Below, one piece after another: positions 1 through 9,203 of a stretch of DNA of 33,706 bases; the first letter of the stretch is position 1, and the number at the start of each line of letters is the position of its first letter. The translations under genes were made by a program, and so were the position numbers. The DNA comes from Pseudomonas fluorescens (GTDB lineage Bacteria; Pseudomonadota; Gammaproteobacteria; Pseudomonadales; Pseudomonadaceae): NCBI RefSeq assembly GCF_018614655.1, contig NZ_JAGGOG010000033.1, forward strand, positions 1 to 33,706, in the 5' to 3' direction. A model generated the notes under the pieces. The model was given only the letters and a program-made list of their open reading frames with translations, had not been told where the DNA came from and searched no databases.

Positions 1-1
1 G

Positions 2-2533
2 GTATTCGGTACGTCGCAGCAGCGATGGAAGGCATGGAAGGAAGTATGGGACAAGGGGCCGGCCTGGATACCTATCCTTGGCAACGTGGGTAATCTGGCA
101 TTCGGTATTCACGACAGCGAATGGGGCCCAACAGTGGAGGAGCGTTCGGGAGGAAGCTTCGCTGCGTTTTTGGCGGCACTGCAACTGGCGCACGAGGTGG
201 TGCCGGGTGGTGCTGAGGTGGAGGAAAGTACAGCGGCGGTCCGGCCGCAACCACAAGCGTATGCGTGGACGTACCGTGAAGCGGAAAGGGAGTATTCGTT
301 CGGGCCGCGGGCAGTCGTGCCGGAGGCGGAGGGTGCCGTGGGGAGGGGGCTGGATGCGGTGAATGAACCCGCAGCACAGGCAGAACCGACTTCCCCGGCC
401 AATAACAATCTAGCTCACAGTGTAAGTGACGCCACTGTACTCTCAGATTTGGGCAAAGAAATCGGCCGCGGGGGCGAAGCGATAGTTTATGAAAGCCACG
501 ACGGAAAAAGCGTGTACAAGGCTTTCGATGGAAATAACGCAACAAAAATTCCTCAATTTGTCACGGATGAAACGGGATGGCTGAACAAATATTATGGTGA
601 ACACTTTGCGCAGGTCATTTTTGAAAACGGAAAATCCTACATCAAAATGCCCAAACTAGACGGCAAGCCACTCAGCGACTTCGGGCCGAGAAGCCTCCCC
701 TCGAATGTGACAGGTCTATTGAAACGTGTGCTTGAAGGAATGGAAAAACTTGGCATGCATCATCAAGATTTACAGTTAAAAAACTTTATCTACTCAGAAC
801 AGCATCAAAAAGTGTATCCAATAGACATCCAGTCGCTCCCTGAAGATATTTTCAACATGATGCCAACGAACGAACAAAAACGGTATTACGATAACAAGAA
901 TGAGCTTCTGAACAAGGCATCTCATCTAGTGTCGGAAAATCATTCTCAGGCAGGGGGGGTAACACGCACTACGCTGCCCAAAGACGAGTGGAACAAAATA
1001 GAGGTACTCCCTGGGTCGGCGACCTCGACCGGAGCTGATGTGGTGCCGGCGAACGTATTGGATTGGGCAGTGACCATGGATGCGGACCAGCGTGACCGTC
1101 TGCAACTTATCGAGAACGGGGTACGAGGACGTTACAAAAACCCCATCTCGGGACAGACTTACCAGAAACTGAATGGCGACTACTATCTAAGTGATTATCA
1201 GAACGGCAACCATGTAATCTATAAGGCCGGTGATATCTTGCACCCGCGTGTAGTTGAGGAAGTTAACGGCAAGCTGGAAGTGCGGCCTGAGGAAAACCGG
1301 GGGGTCGGTGGAGGCAAAAAAGGAAGTAAATTTAAAATGGTTAGACTTGACGCTGTCGATGTCAATTTTAATTCCCCATTATTCAGAGGAGTTCGCATGA
1401 AAGACTTCCCTGAACCCCCTCCCTTTGAAGTAAAAATAAATGACCAGGCGGTTTCGGTTTATTTCTCGCTAGATGCAAACTCCTGGATGAGAGCCGATAA
1501 CGGAAAGCTTTTAGTGTTTGACGTGCGCAAAAAGGTCATGGTGGAGGCATCTGAGCCGGCCCTACCAGCAACGTCTGAACAACGCACTCAGGCATTGAAG
1601 GCGTTTAAGGTATCTAAAGAGCCGCCATTGGGTATGCTGAAAGGTGTCGGAGAAGTGCCAGGGGCAGTTGAAGTGCCACATAACGTTGAGCAAATCTGGA
1701 TAGGTTCAGCGGATAAGCTGCTGGAACAGAAGTCCAATATAAAAGAAAATTTGACGCGCGCTCAAAAAAATGGCTACAACCTAAATTTAAATGTCTTACT
1801 TGAAAGTGGCGCCCCTGAAGTTCTGAATAAGCTGCGCGAAGAAATCAAAAGCGCCAATATTGTTGATATGAAAAATACTACAGAATTCAAGAGCTTCACC
1901 GAAACGAAGTATCATGATGCGTTCAAAATGTTCAGCCGTGGGGCGGATGCTAATCGCGCGGTAGCCAGCGACATTTACAGACTTTGGTTACTTGATAAAA
2001 AAGGAGGATTTTATCTGGATATTGATGACAAACTCACGGATGATTTTTTTACCGGCATGTACTATGTGGGCAAGAACAACATAATCCCTTCCACCATAAT
2101 AAGCAATGAGCTTTTATCAATGGAGTACGATATTGGTAATAATTTTTTTGGCTCCTCCCCTAACAATGACATGCTGAAGGCCGTACTTGAGGAAGGATAT
2201 GACGCCTGGAATAAATCTCCAGACGACTTTAAAAATAGACCATTTGTTTCCAGCCTGGAATCAGCATCATCTGATGAACTTGAAAGAATGGCGAAATATA
2301 TGTCCGACGTTGCAAATGCATGGGGGCCCAAGACGCTCAGTAAAATATTTTTTAGAAACAATCCGGATTACGCCTCCTATAGAGAATCGATAACCATAAT
2401 CTCCGACGTAAGGAACAAAGGTATTGTTTCAGATGGTTGGGAAAATCAGGCAATATCGGTTACAGAAAAATTATTTTCAGCGAGTGAAAAGGTAATAGTA
2501 GGAAACAATCACTCATGGACGCATTCGAGGTAA
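2..2533 (+). CDS. C-terminal part of a large toxin/effector with kinase-like and TcdA/TcdB-type glycosyltransferase modules
   Basis: The frame is open to the left edge, and the first possible start inside (GTG at 86) has no ribosome binding site, so this is the 3' end of a longer gene. Numbering from that GTG, residues 1-110 are a helical then low-complexity linker resembling the end of big Pseudomonas DUF6543-type toxins. At about 123-135 there is a glycine-rich loop (GRGGEA) followed by VYKAF with the candidate ATP-binding lysine. At about 224-235 HHQDLQLKNF matches a kinase catalytic loop (D and N present), and IDIQ near 246 replaces DFG. The C-terminal module begins near 540 with an NVEQIWIG motif and reaches ASDIYRLWLL and GGFYLDIDD (DxD, about 640-648), typical of sugar-nucleotide glycosyltransferases of clostridial glucosylating toxins. 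Both activities and the secretion route are inferred; a T3SS effector or another polymorphic toxin are both possible. Confidence 0.8.
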   Translation, partial: VFGTSQQRWKAWKEVWDKGPAWIPILGNVGNLAFGIHDSEWGPTVEERSGGSFAAFLAALQLAHEVVPGGAEVEESTAAVRPQPQAYAWTYREAEREYSFGPRAVVPEAEGAVGRGLDAVNEPAAQAEPTSPANNNLAHSVSDATVLSDLGKEIGRGGEAIVYESHDGKSVYKAFDGNNATKIPQFVTDETGWLNKYYGEHFAQVIFENGKSYIKMPKLDGKPLSDFGPRSLPSNVTGLLKRVLEGMEKLGMHHQDLQLKNFIYSEQHQKVYPIDIQSLPEDIFNMMPTNEQKRYYDNKNELLNKASHLVSENHSQAGGVTRTTLPKDEWNKIEVLPGSATSTGADVVPANVLDWAVTMDADQRDRLQLIENGVRGRYKNPISGQTYQKLNGDYYLSDYQNGNHVIYKAGDILHPRVVEEVNGKLEVRPEENRGVGGGKKGSKFKMVRLDAVDVNFNSPLFRGVRMKDFPEPPPFEVKINDQAVSVYFSLDANSWMRADNGKLLVFDVRKKVMVEASEPALPATSEQRTQALKAFKVSKEPPLGMLKGVGEVPGAVEVPHNVEQIWIGSADKLLEQKSNIKENLTRAQKNGYNLNLNVLLESGAPEVLNKLREEIKSANIVDMKNTTEFKSFTETKYHDAFKMFSRGADANRAVASDIYRLWLLDKKGGFYLDIDDKLTDDFFTGMYYVGKNNIIPSTIISNELLSMEYDIGNNFFGSSPNNDMLKAVLEEGYDAWNKSPDDFKNRPFVSSLESASSDELERMAKYMSDVANAWGPKTLSKIFFRNNPDYASYRESITIISDVRNKGIVSDGWENQAISVTEKLFSASEKVIVGNNHSWTHSR

Positions 2534-3404
2534 GCCTTCTGTTCCGCCACCAGCGATCAAGGTATTGAGGGAGACCGGGAAGCAATAAAACCGGCCATTG
2601 ATTTTCAACAAACGATTAAACATGCCATTGATTAGTTTCAATATCGCGCGATTAAGGCTGATCGAATTCCCCCTACGCTCCTTCGGAGTTCCAAGCATCT
2701 GCCGACGAAATTTCAAAAAACAATAAACCTGCCCCTCTTTGAATATTCGTCGCACTCTTTAAAGTAATCAAGGCATACGCACTCTAGCGCAAATCGAATG
2801 GCAACAAGCCGAGGTCATGATCGCTTGAGGCAATGCACCACGGACAAGGCGAAACCATAAGTTGATACTTTTAGAGATACGCATCCAGGGACTCTGCTGA
2901 CTTTCTCTACCACGCAATCCACAAGCCGATTGTGAATTCAACCCATCTCTTAGGCGTTGCTTATGATCCCGCTGCGCCAACTGCATGCTCGCACCACCCT
3001 TGCGCCCTCCACTCTTCCCTTACCCTCATCGTGGGCGCGGTCTTCGCTGGCTGAAGGCTATGAAAAATGCCGTCAGCTGAGTGACGACATACGCGCAATA
3101 TTTAGGGCAATAAATTTCCCAGCAAGAAAATTGATGGTTATTATTGGCGAGATGTACCGCAACTTGATACAGCTGACAGCTGGTAGAGGACGCTGGCGTG
3201 CAGCCTTTGATCGATATGGAAACAACCGGAGGCTTCAGGGTATTTTTGAGAACCATAATAGAAAAACATGACTCCCCGGGGAGATTATCAATTTTCAGGG
3301 GCCACAGCAGCTGACGTGAGCGGTGATGTCCATGAACACTGAGGGCAGCACCGGACATTTACGTTACGGCGCTGCTCCTCAGACTATTTCGCTCCTGGTT
3401 TTCT
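2534..3404. other. Gene-poor stretch between toxin gene and group II intron remnant
   Basis: About 870 bases with no gene I can recognise. Open frames on both strands are short, lack convincing ribosome binding sites and look like no family I know. I saw no clear terminator after the toxin gene. The bases next to 3404 are the 3' flank of the intron remnant. Decayed coding sequence is possible because an IS lies beside it. Confidence 0.5.
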
Positions 3405-3405
3405 A

Positions 3406-4075
3406 GTCGGGTAGCCCCAGGTCATTACTGATCCAAGGCCCCCTGAGAACCGTACGTGCGATTTTCACCGCATACGGCTCAAACCGTTGGTCAGCCTTCC
3501 GAGGAAGACCGGCGTATCGGCCTTTCTGCGTCCCTGGAGCCAATACACCTTGGCAATCAGTTCCGGGTCGACTACACCTCCCTCCGATAGTGGTGATAGG
3601 GGGCAGGCAGCAGACACGCGCTTTCGCCCGTGCTCTATCATGCTGGCCTGCTCTCGCTACTCCTGAGACAGTCCCATCAGACTTTATGCAATCAACGACC
3701 GCGCAGACGTCTGCCCGGTTTCCCGTGGGGTGATGTTCCAACCCCTATCCGAACCATTACAGCCTGGCGTTCGCTTTCTCTGCGACCCCTTACCCACAGG
3801 GCCAACAGCTCACCTTACGGCTTGCCTGCCCAAAAAGCAGCAGTATGGGCTTACCACGTTCCTCACCTGTCACACGACCAGGTTAGAGCCTGCCTTTTCG
3901 CTGGGAGCCTTGTGATGACGTATCTCCACATCCCACAGAAATAACCAACTCCCTACCTTTGGTTCACGCCTGTCAGCCGCTTTGGCATGTTTTCAGTCAC
4001 GGCGTTTATCAGCAATACTGGCCAGCCTGGCGCCTCAACCCGATACGACGCCGAGTATGGGTTAGCGACTTACCA
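3406..4075 (-). mobile_element. Group II intron remnant without reverse transcriptase ORF
   Basis: Read on the minus strand, the sequence begins just after the IS66 tnpC tail and carries domain I-like pieces (around 4030-3690). It then has a short central part and ends with a near-perfect domain V hairpin (3480-3445), a domain VI-like stretch and a GGGGCTACCCGAC 3' end. The whole element is only about 670 bases. Nothing between domain I and domain V encodes a reverse transcriptase or maturase, so it is either ORF-less or internally deleted. If it still splices, a maturase would have to act in trans. The 5' boundary is uncertain because I do not see a clean GUGYG start. The 3' boundary is good to a few bases. 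Confidence 0.75.
3445..3480 (-). ncRNA. Group II intron domain V
   Basis: The minus strand reads GAGCCGTATGCGGTG, then AAAATCGCACGTACGGTTCTC. It folds as a stem GAGCCGTATGCGG/..CGCACGTACGGTTCTC with a GAAA-type loop. This is the catalytic hairpin of bacterial group II introns and the most conserved part of the element. It appears intact, although the element has no protein gene. Confidence 0.85.
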
Positions 4076-5569
4076 TGGAATTTCCGGTGAACAGCTCCAC
4101 GGCAGCAGTGCTTCGTAGTCCTCAACCGACGAGGCGTTTGCCGTTGACCTTGGCGGTCTCGACCAAACTGTAGATCTGAGCACTGGCCGTGGCCCCCTTG
4201 GGCGTATCACTAAACGCCAGGCTTCGCGACCAATCACAAATGGCTTTATTGCGCGCTCTGCCGGGTTGTTGTTGATCGGCAAAAAATCGGCTTCGGTGTA
4301 GCGCACCAACTTGTTCCAGTTGTTGGCCAGATAACTGATGGCTTTGCCCAGCGCGTTCTGCGCGGTTACTTGAGGCTGGGTTTTCTCCAGCCAGGCGTGT
4401 CACTGCGCCAGCACCGGCAGGCTGTTTTGCTGTTGACCTTCATGGCGATGTTCATCGCCGATTTCTTTTAAATCGCGCTCGATACCGTACAGCTTGTTGA
4501 TCAGATTCAGGGCGATATCGGCACGCCCGGTTTTGCCCTTGGGTTGCACTTTTTGCGCCTCGACAAACTTGCGTCGCGCATGGGCCCAGCAGCCTAAACG
4601 TTCGACACCAGCCTGCGCGCCCAAGGCGTTATAACCGGCGTAATCGTCGGTCATCAGATAGCCGCGATAACCTTCGAGCAGGCGCGACGGCACCTCTTGC
4701 GCTCGGCTGGTCGAGTAATCAAAAAGGATCACTGGCTGATTCGGCGGTCCGGCGGTTTGTACCCACATCCAGGACTGACTGGTCGGCTCTCGATCAGGCT
4801 CTTTCATCACCTGGACACGCGTTTCGTCGCAGTGGATTACGCGACTTTCCAGCAGTCGATCCCGCATCAAGTTGAGCAGCGGTTGCAGGTGTTCGCCGCA
4901 CTGGATGACCCAACGTGCCAAGGTTTGTCGTGGAATATCGATGCCGTGGCGACCGAGTACTTTTTCGAAGCGATGCAGCGGCAGACCGTCGACGTATTTG
5001 GTGGTTAGCAACATCGCCAACACGCTGGGGCTGGCCATGCTCTTTTCAATTAATTGCGCTGGCTTGTCAGCGGTGACCGGCGCAGTTTCACAGCCACGGC
5101 AGGCGTAGACCTTGCGGATGTGTTTGATCACGCGGATCTGCATCGGCACGATTTCCAGCTGCTCGCTGGTTTCCTCGCCAATGACGTGCTTGCGGCAGCC
5201 GCAAGCACAAGTCAGCTCGTGCTCGGGCAGTTCGTGGATGACGTCGATACGGGGCAAGTCGGCGGGCAGAGGCTTGCGTTTGCCACGGCGCAGTACCGGT
5301 GAAACAACTCCTTGACCAACGTCGCCGATTGCCGGCATCGGCTCGCTTTCAGGCTCATTGAACAGTGCAAGTTGCGGCGTGTTGGGCTCTGCTGTCTGCT
5401 CGGATTTACGCTCGAACAAACGGTCACGCAACAGCTTGATCTGCTCTTTCAGATCGACGATGTGAGTCTGGCAAGACTGGGCCACTTCTTCCTGGTGATT
5501 GAGTGCCTCAAGCAGCATTGGCTTGAGCAAAACGGGGCCGTCAGGGAGGTTGTCGGGCAGAGAAATCAT
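4070..5569 (-). pseudogene. tnpC: IS66 transposase TnpC, broken
   Basis: Starts with MISLPDNLPDGPVLLKPMLL and continues through the zinc-binding region (CACGCRKHVIGEE) and the DDE core (IHCDETRVQVM, MTDDYAGYNAL) typical of IS66 TnpC. An in-frame TGA lies at 4402-4400, where the family reads on. The reading then continues to LPINNNPAERAIKPFVIGR, shifts frame near 4230 into FSDTPKGATASAQIYSLVET, loses about 15 codons, and returns to the first frame for SSVEDYEALLPW before ending at 4070. The DDE glutamate region (NNNPAERAIK) is therefore separated from the N-terminal part. Not functional. Confidence 0.9.
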
Positions 5570-5587
5570 GGCCCGGATTATACCGGG

Positions 5588-5950
5588 TCATGCCACGTAG
5601 CGAGGGGTCAAAACTTGATGACGCCGGTAGCGCCAGAGGTCAAAACCGTCGAGCAACCAGTTCAGTTCCTGAACAGTCAGAACGATTACTTCGTCGCTGA
5701 GATCGGGCGATGTTTTGAATCGCTCGGACTCCAAGCGCTTGAGCTAAAGGCACAAGCCGTTGCGCTCGCAATAGAGGATGTACACCCGGTTGCGGTGGTG
5801 AATCAGAAAAACAAAAAGCACGGGATCGGGCACGGCCACTTTGATATCCGGCTCTACCAAGGCGGCGGCCAGACCGTCGATGGACTTTCGCAAGTCCACC
5901 GGTTTGGGGTAGAGGTATACCTTTTCGACTTTCGGGTCGGGTCGCATCAT
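5588..5950 (-). pseudogene. tnpB: IS66 accessory protein TnpB, interrupted by a nonsense codon
   Basis: The product begins MMRPDPKVEKVYLYPKPVD and includes RKSIDGL, the classical start of the IS66 Orf2/TnpB protein. A TAG at 5746-5744 stands where the family has a tryptophan. Beyond it the same frame continues with LKRLESERFKTSP and ELNWLLDGFDLWR and ends at a TGA at 5590-5588, 18 bases before the tnpC start. This is a single-base decay of an otherwise full-length gene. Confidence 0.88.
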
Positions 5951-6040
5951 GACGTGCTGGCTCCAGAGAGAAATCGGGAGCACAGCTTCGGGGATCAACT
6001 GTCGTCTTTGAATGTGGTGTTCATGGATCCCTTACGTTGA

Positions 6041-6328
6041 GCAGTCTTCCTGTGGTGAGCATTCCCTGTAGCCTGGAGCATACGGGACTCAGTCTTGTTA
6101 GGGGCTACCACAGACTGAAAAAAAGAAGATCCGGCAGGGGCGTAGCAACCGTTTAATGAGGTCGTTGAACGCCTATTTGACAGGTTAACGTCGCCGACAG
6201 GAAAATATTTTCACGCACGAGTAGTGACAGCTTACTATTTCGGATATACCGACAACTACTACGGACATCCGCAGCCTGCCAAGATTTACTTTCTGATTTT
6301 TACAATAAGGTCTTACGAAATAACGTTA
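6041..6328. other. Intergenic region between IS66 remnant and hrcU
   Basis: No gene recognised in about 290 bases. The left third (6040-6120) has an IS-end flavour but could not be assigned. The right part is AT-rich, as expected downstream of the last T3SS gene. A 10-base palindrome (ATAACGTTAT, 6320-6329) touches the hrcU stop. No classical stem plus T-run terminator was seen. Confidence 0.45.
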
Positions 6329-7432
6329 TCATTCAATACGTGAATTCAGTTCCGTGGGCATCTCGATTAACACACCAGGGGTAGCCTCCTCTATCTCACG
6401 CAACAATCGATAGACTTGAGCAACGGCTTGAAGGGTTTCACGGGGAATATATTCTTCGACCTCACTTCGAAATAACGTGCGGGCCAACCAGACAAAGCGT
6501 ATCACCGGGATGCCCGCGCGATGTGCGCGCTCGATCATCTCTCTGGCGAGTGCGTCATGCCCTTTACAAGTTATCCGCGGCAAGGGAATTAGCTGCGGAT
6601 TATAACTTAATGCTACGGCATAGTGGCTTGGATTAACGACTAACAGATCTGCTGCTTCAACCGGAGATGCTTGTGAAGAGCTGGTTGGTGACTCCTCAGC
6701 CACTTCTCGGGCCAGTGACTTACGATAAGACCTCATATGCGGATCGCCTTCAACATCCTTATATTCCTTACGCACGTCTTCAATACTCATTCGCTGCTGC
6801 TTGATAAAGAAAAATTTCTGTAGAGCCCAATCCGCCACCGAAATCACCAAGAGAACCCCCACACAGACCCGCGTCAAACTGGTCAGCAATTCAGCGAGTA
6901 CGACCCAGTAAGTGTGAAGATCCGTATTGGCTGCGTTAATCAGACTGCCCAAACGAGGTGACAAGATTAAATATAAAACCAGGGCAATAACAATCGCCTT
7001 ACACAAGTTGCTTAGAAGATTAACCAGCTGTCGCGATGAAAACATTTGTTTTACTTGATTGACAGGATTAAACCGTTGCAATCCTTGAGCCAATGTTTGC
7101 GGGGCGAAAAGGATACCAAACTGAAGCCACCCCCCAGCGCAGCGCATCACGATTGCGATCGCAAGTACTGGCAACATAAACAGCACCAATTCCCAACCGG
7201 CCTTGCTTAGCGCCTCCATCAGAGCAACATTAAAAGGTTGACCGATATTATTGATGGACGACTCAATAAGAAACTGAAAACGATCCATACCGCCTGGCGA
7301 AAGCATAAGTATCACCTCCATTAGCGCAACCAGAATCAATAATTTTGGAATATCCTGGCTTTGTCCAACCTCACCTTTCGCCCTGGCATCCTTGAGTTTT
7401 TTGGGTGTCGGTTTTTCGGTTTTTTCCGCCAT
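6329..7432 (-). CDS. hrcU: T3SS export apparatus switch protein HrcU (SctU/FlhB family)
   Basis: Inner-membrane export-gate protein whose self-cleaved cytoplasmic domain switches substrate class. I start at the ATG at 7432 (MAEKTEKPTPKKL, the standard family start, with GGGTGA about nine bases upstream) rather than the GTG at 7444; this gives 367 aa, normal for the family. Four hydrophobic segments lie at about 30-50, 80-103, 140-163 and 180-203, followed by a charged linker and the cytoplasmic domain. The autocleavage motif is NPSH (about 267-270) instead of the usual NPTH. The catalytic asparagine and the proline are kept. It is the last gene of the hrpJ-to-hrcU block, 50 bases after hrcT. 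Confidence 0.96.
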   Translation of the reverse strand: MAEKTEKPTPKKLKDARAKGEVGQSQDIPKLLILVALMEVILMLSPGGMDRFQFLIESSINNIGQPFNVALMEALSKAGWELVLFMLPVLAIAIVMRCAGGWLQFGILFAPQTLAQGLQRFNPVNQVKQMFSSRQLVNLLSNLCKAIVIALVLYLILSPRLGSLINAANTDLHTYWVVLAELLTSLTRVCVGVLLVISVADWALQKFFFIKQQRMSIEDVRKEYKDVEGDPHMRSYRKSLAREVAEESPTSSSQASPVEAADLLVVNPSHYAVALSYNPQLIPLPRITCKGHDALAREMIERAHRAGIPVIRFVWLARTLFRSEVEEYIPRETLQAVAQVYRLLREIEEATPGVLIEMPTELNSRIE

Positions 7433-7482
7433 AACAATATTCACCCGAACGGTTACAACGCCTCAAATCCATATCAAAATGC

Positions 7483-8280
7483 TTACGGTGCTTGAATCAA
7501 CAACGGCAGAACATGCTTGAGGTCCCTGATGTTATCCAGTTGGGCAGTGCCGAGCCAGGACAACATAGAAAAATAAACAACAAAAAAAGCCAACCCCACT
7601 AAACTCTTCACCGGCATGGCCAAAATTGATACTTGCAGTTGCGGGCCATACAAGTTTAAAACCGCCATACCGAATTCAATCATTAACAACAGTCCCACTA
7701 ACGGAAACGCATACAGCACCATTACGCGGAAGCTTGCCGCGAGCAGCGCCAGCAGATGCTCGAGGCCTTGAGCGGTAAAGACCGGAAACCATTGAGTCGG
7801 CGGCCAAAATGCATAGCTTTCCCAGATAATCTGGGTCAACGCAGTATAGCCGCCAGCGACAATCAACAACATGACCAACATCTGCTTGAACATATGGCCG
7901 AGCTCAGAGGTGTTGTCTCCCAATGCCGGGTTTATTTGACCTCCAGCCAGCGCACCTCGTTGATTATCAAATAAACAACCGATAGATTCGTACATCCAAA
8001 ACGGCATCGCCAGCAGCAGGCCGATCAAAAAACCAATCAAACTTTCTTTGAATAGCAAACCGACTAGAACCAACCACCCCAAGTCCTCCCCTACCAAAGC
8101 AAACTTTATGGTTGGCATGGGCATCACCGCTAATGCAATGACAATAGCAGTGCGCAACATCCCCCTGAACTCGCGAAAAGCGAATACCGGGACCAGCAAT
8201 AAACATGGAAATAAACGAGCCATGGCTAATGTCATTGCCATTAGAGTCGCCGTCATTTCATCGATCAAGACATCAAACAT
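7483..8280 (-). CDS. hrcT: T3SS export apparatus protein HrcT (SctT/FliR family)
   Basis: A 265-aa polytopic membrane protein of the export gate that assembles with HrcR and HrcS into the entry pore. The sequence is mostly hydrophobic with about six membrane segments. It contains FPCLLLVPVFAFREFRG near the N terminus and a FANQRGA-like loop (LFDNQRGALAGG), both hallmarks of the SctT/FliR family. I use the ATG at 8280 (MFDVLIDEM), which overlaps the end of hrcS by eight bases; a GTG three bases earlier is in frame. Tight overlap implies translational coupling with hrcS. Confidence 0.95.
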   Translation of the reverse strand: MFDVLIDEMTATLMAMTLAMARLFPCLLLVPVFAFREFRGMLRTAIVIALAVMPMPTIKFALVGEDLGWLVLVGLLFKESLIGFLIGLLLAMPFWMYESIGCLFDNQRGALAGGQINPALGDNTSELGHMFKQMLVMLLIVAGGYTALTQIIWESYAFWPPTQWFPVFTAQGLEHLLALLAASFRVMVLYAFPLVGLLLMIEFGMAVLNLYGPQLQVSILAMPVKSLVGLAFFVVYFSMLSWLGTAQLDNIRDLKHVLPLLIQAP

Positions 8281-8542
8281 CACCGGATCTCGTTTGGTAA
8301 ATCAAGGTGAATGCAACATTGATCAACTGAAGTAGCTCTAGACCAATCCAACGGCCGGACAGGGCAAGCGCTATCCCCACAGCCAATAACTTGAGCGCAA
8401 AAGGTAAGGTTTGATCCTGCAACTGCATCACCGCTTGCAACAATGACGTAAGCACGCCTACGACCACAGCGACAATCAATGGCGGAGCCGATAATAAAAC
8501 AACCAGCAACATTGCCTGTTTAAAAAGAGTTAAAATGTCCAT
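8273..8542 (-). CDS. hrcS: T3SS export apparatus protein HrcS (SctS/FliQ family)
   Basis: An 89-aa protein with two long hydrophobic helices. The start MDILTLFKQAMLLVVLLSAP and the central LLQAVMQLQDQTLPFALKLL match the FliQ/SctS family. It forms part of the entry pore with HrcR and HrcT. The open frame extends upstream to 8608, but that part overlaps hrcR and looks unlike the family, so I choose the ATG at 8542, seven bases after the hrcR stop. The ribosome binding site is weak (GAG). Confidence 0.95.
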   Translation of the reverse strand: MDILTLFKQAMLLVVLLSAPPLIVAVVVGVLTSLLQAVMQLQDQTLPFALKLLAVGIALALSGRWIGLELLQLINVAFTLIYQTRSGDV

Positions 8543-8549
8543 AAAAAAC

Positions 8550-9203
8550 TCATAGGTAACTGTAAAATAGCCCATCCAGCAGTCGTGTCCACCCGTCTGC
8601 CAAGACAAAGAGCAGTATTTTTAGCGGGAGCGAAACCGTCATTGGGGCAACCATTTGCATCCCAAGAGCCAGCAAAATATTTGAAACAATTAGATCGATT
8701 ACGATGAATGGAATATAAATTAGAAAACCAATCTGAAAACCCGCTTTCAGCTCAGAAAGAACAAACGCGGGTATAATCAGGAGTAAATCGTCACGAGCAA
8801 CGTTCTCCGCCATCTCTTTTGGCCACATACGTTGGGCGTTTTCTAGCAAGTGCGTCTGTATATCGAGATCAACATTTCGGGCCATAAATTGACGCAGCGG
8901 TTGTACCACATGCTGACCCGCCGCCACCATGGTGGAATAACCTTCGAGCGGCAATGAAACGCTCGAGGCCCGTTTACTCATTTCACTGAAAATCGGCGCC
9001 ATGATAAATAAAGTTGCTGCTAACGCGATGCCATAAAGCGCCATATTAGGCGGAACTTGCTGAACACCGATCGCATTGCGTGTAATGAGCAAGACCATTG
9101 AAACTTTAAGAAAGGCGGTGCATATAATCATCAACAAGGGTAGTAAAGAAAGCCCCCCGAGCAAAACCGCCAATGTCAATGCATCAATATTTTGCAAATT
9201 CAC
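8550..9203 (-). CDS. hrcR: T3SS export apparatus protein HrcR (SctR/FliP family)
   Basis: A 217-aa export-gate protein and core subunit of the entry pore. Hydrophobic helices lie at about 10-35 and 50-70, with two more near the C terminus. They flank a soluble middle region, as in FliP/SctR. Motifs include TAFLKVSMVLLITRNAIGVQQVPPN and, near the C terminus, GFLIYIPFIVIDLIVSNIL (each seen as a continuous stretch). The start codon is GTG, overlapping the hrcQ stop as GTGA, with GGAG eight bases upstream. Confidence 0.96.
   Translation of the reverse strand: MNLQNIDALTLAVLLGGLSLLPLLMIICTAFLKVSMVLLITRNAIGVQQVPPNMALYGIALAATLFIMAPIFSEMSKRASSVSLPLEGYSTMVAAGQHVVQPLRQFMARNVDLDIQTHLLENAQRMWPKEMAENVARDDLLLIIPAFVLSELKAGFQIGFLIYIPFIVIDLIVSNILLALGMQMVAPMTVSLPLKILLFVLADGWTRLLDGLFYSYL

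Larger units (their letters stand above)
4070..6024 (-). mobile_element. Decayed IS66-family insertion sequence (tnpA trace, tnpB, tnpC)
   Basis: On the minus strand the order is a trace of tnpA, then tnpB and tnpC, the usual IS66 three-gene order. tnpA is reduced to a ten-codon start (ATG at 6024, TGA at 5995), most of it deleted. tnpB and tnpC are present but interrupted. I could not assign the terminal inverted repeats: the tnpC end runs straight into the group II intron remnant, and the tnpA side fades into unassigned sequence. The element cannot transpose on its own in this state. Confidence 0.85.

Noticed and set aside
2513..2755. 80-codon minus strand frame downstream of the toxin gene
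   Set aside because: Overlaps the toxin stop, has no recognisable family, and its codons look random.
3403..3741. Open frame on the minus strand across the group II intron
   Set aside because: It reads through domain V and flanking structural RNA; not similar to reverse transcriptase or maturase.
5312..6040. 242-codon + strand open frame
   Set aside because: Antisense to the tnpB and tnpC remnants of IS66, whose minus strand frames match known families; no ribosome binding site and no family likeness.
6320..6329. ATAACGTTAT palindrome at the hrcU stop
   Set aside because: Too short and AT-rich to support a regulatory role or terminator.
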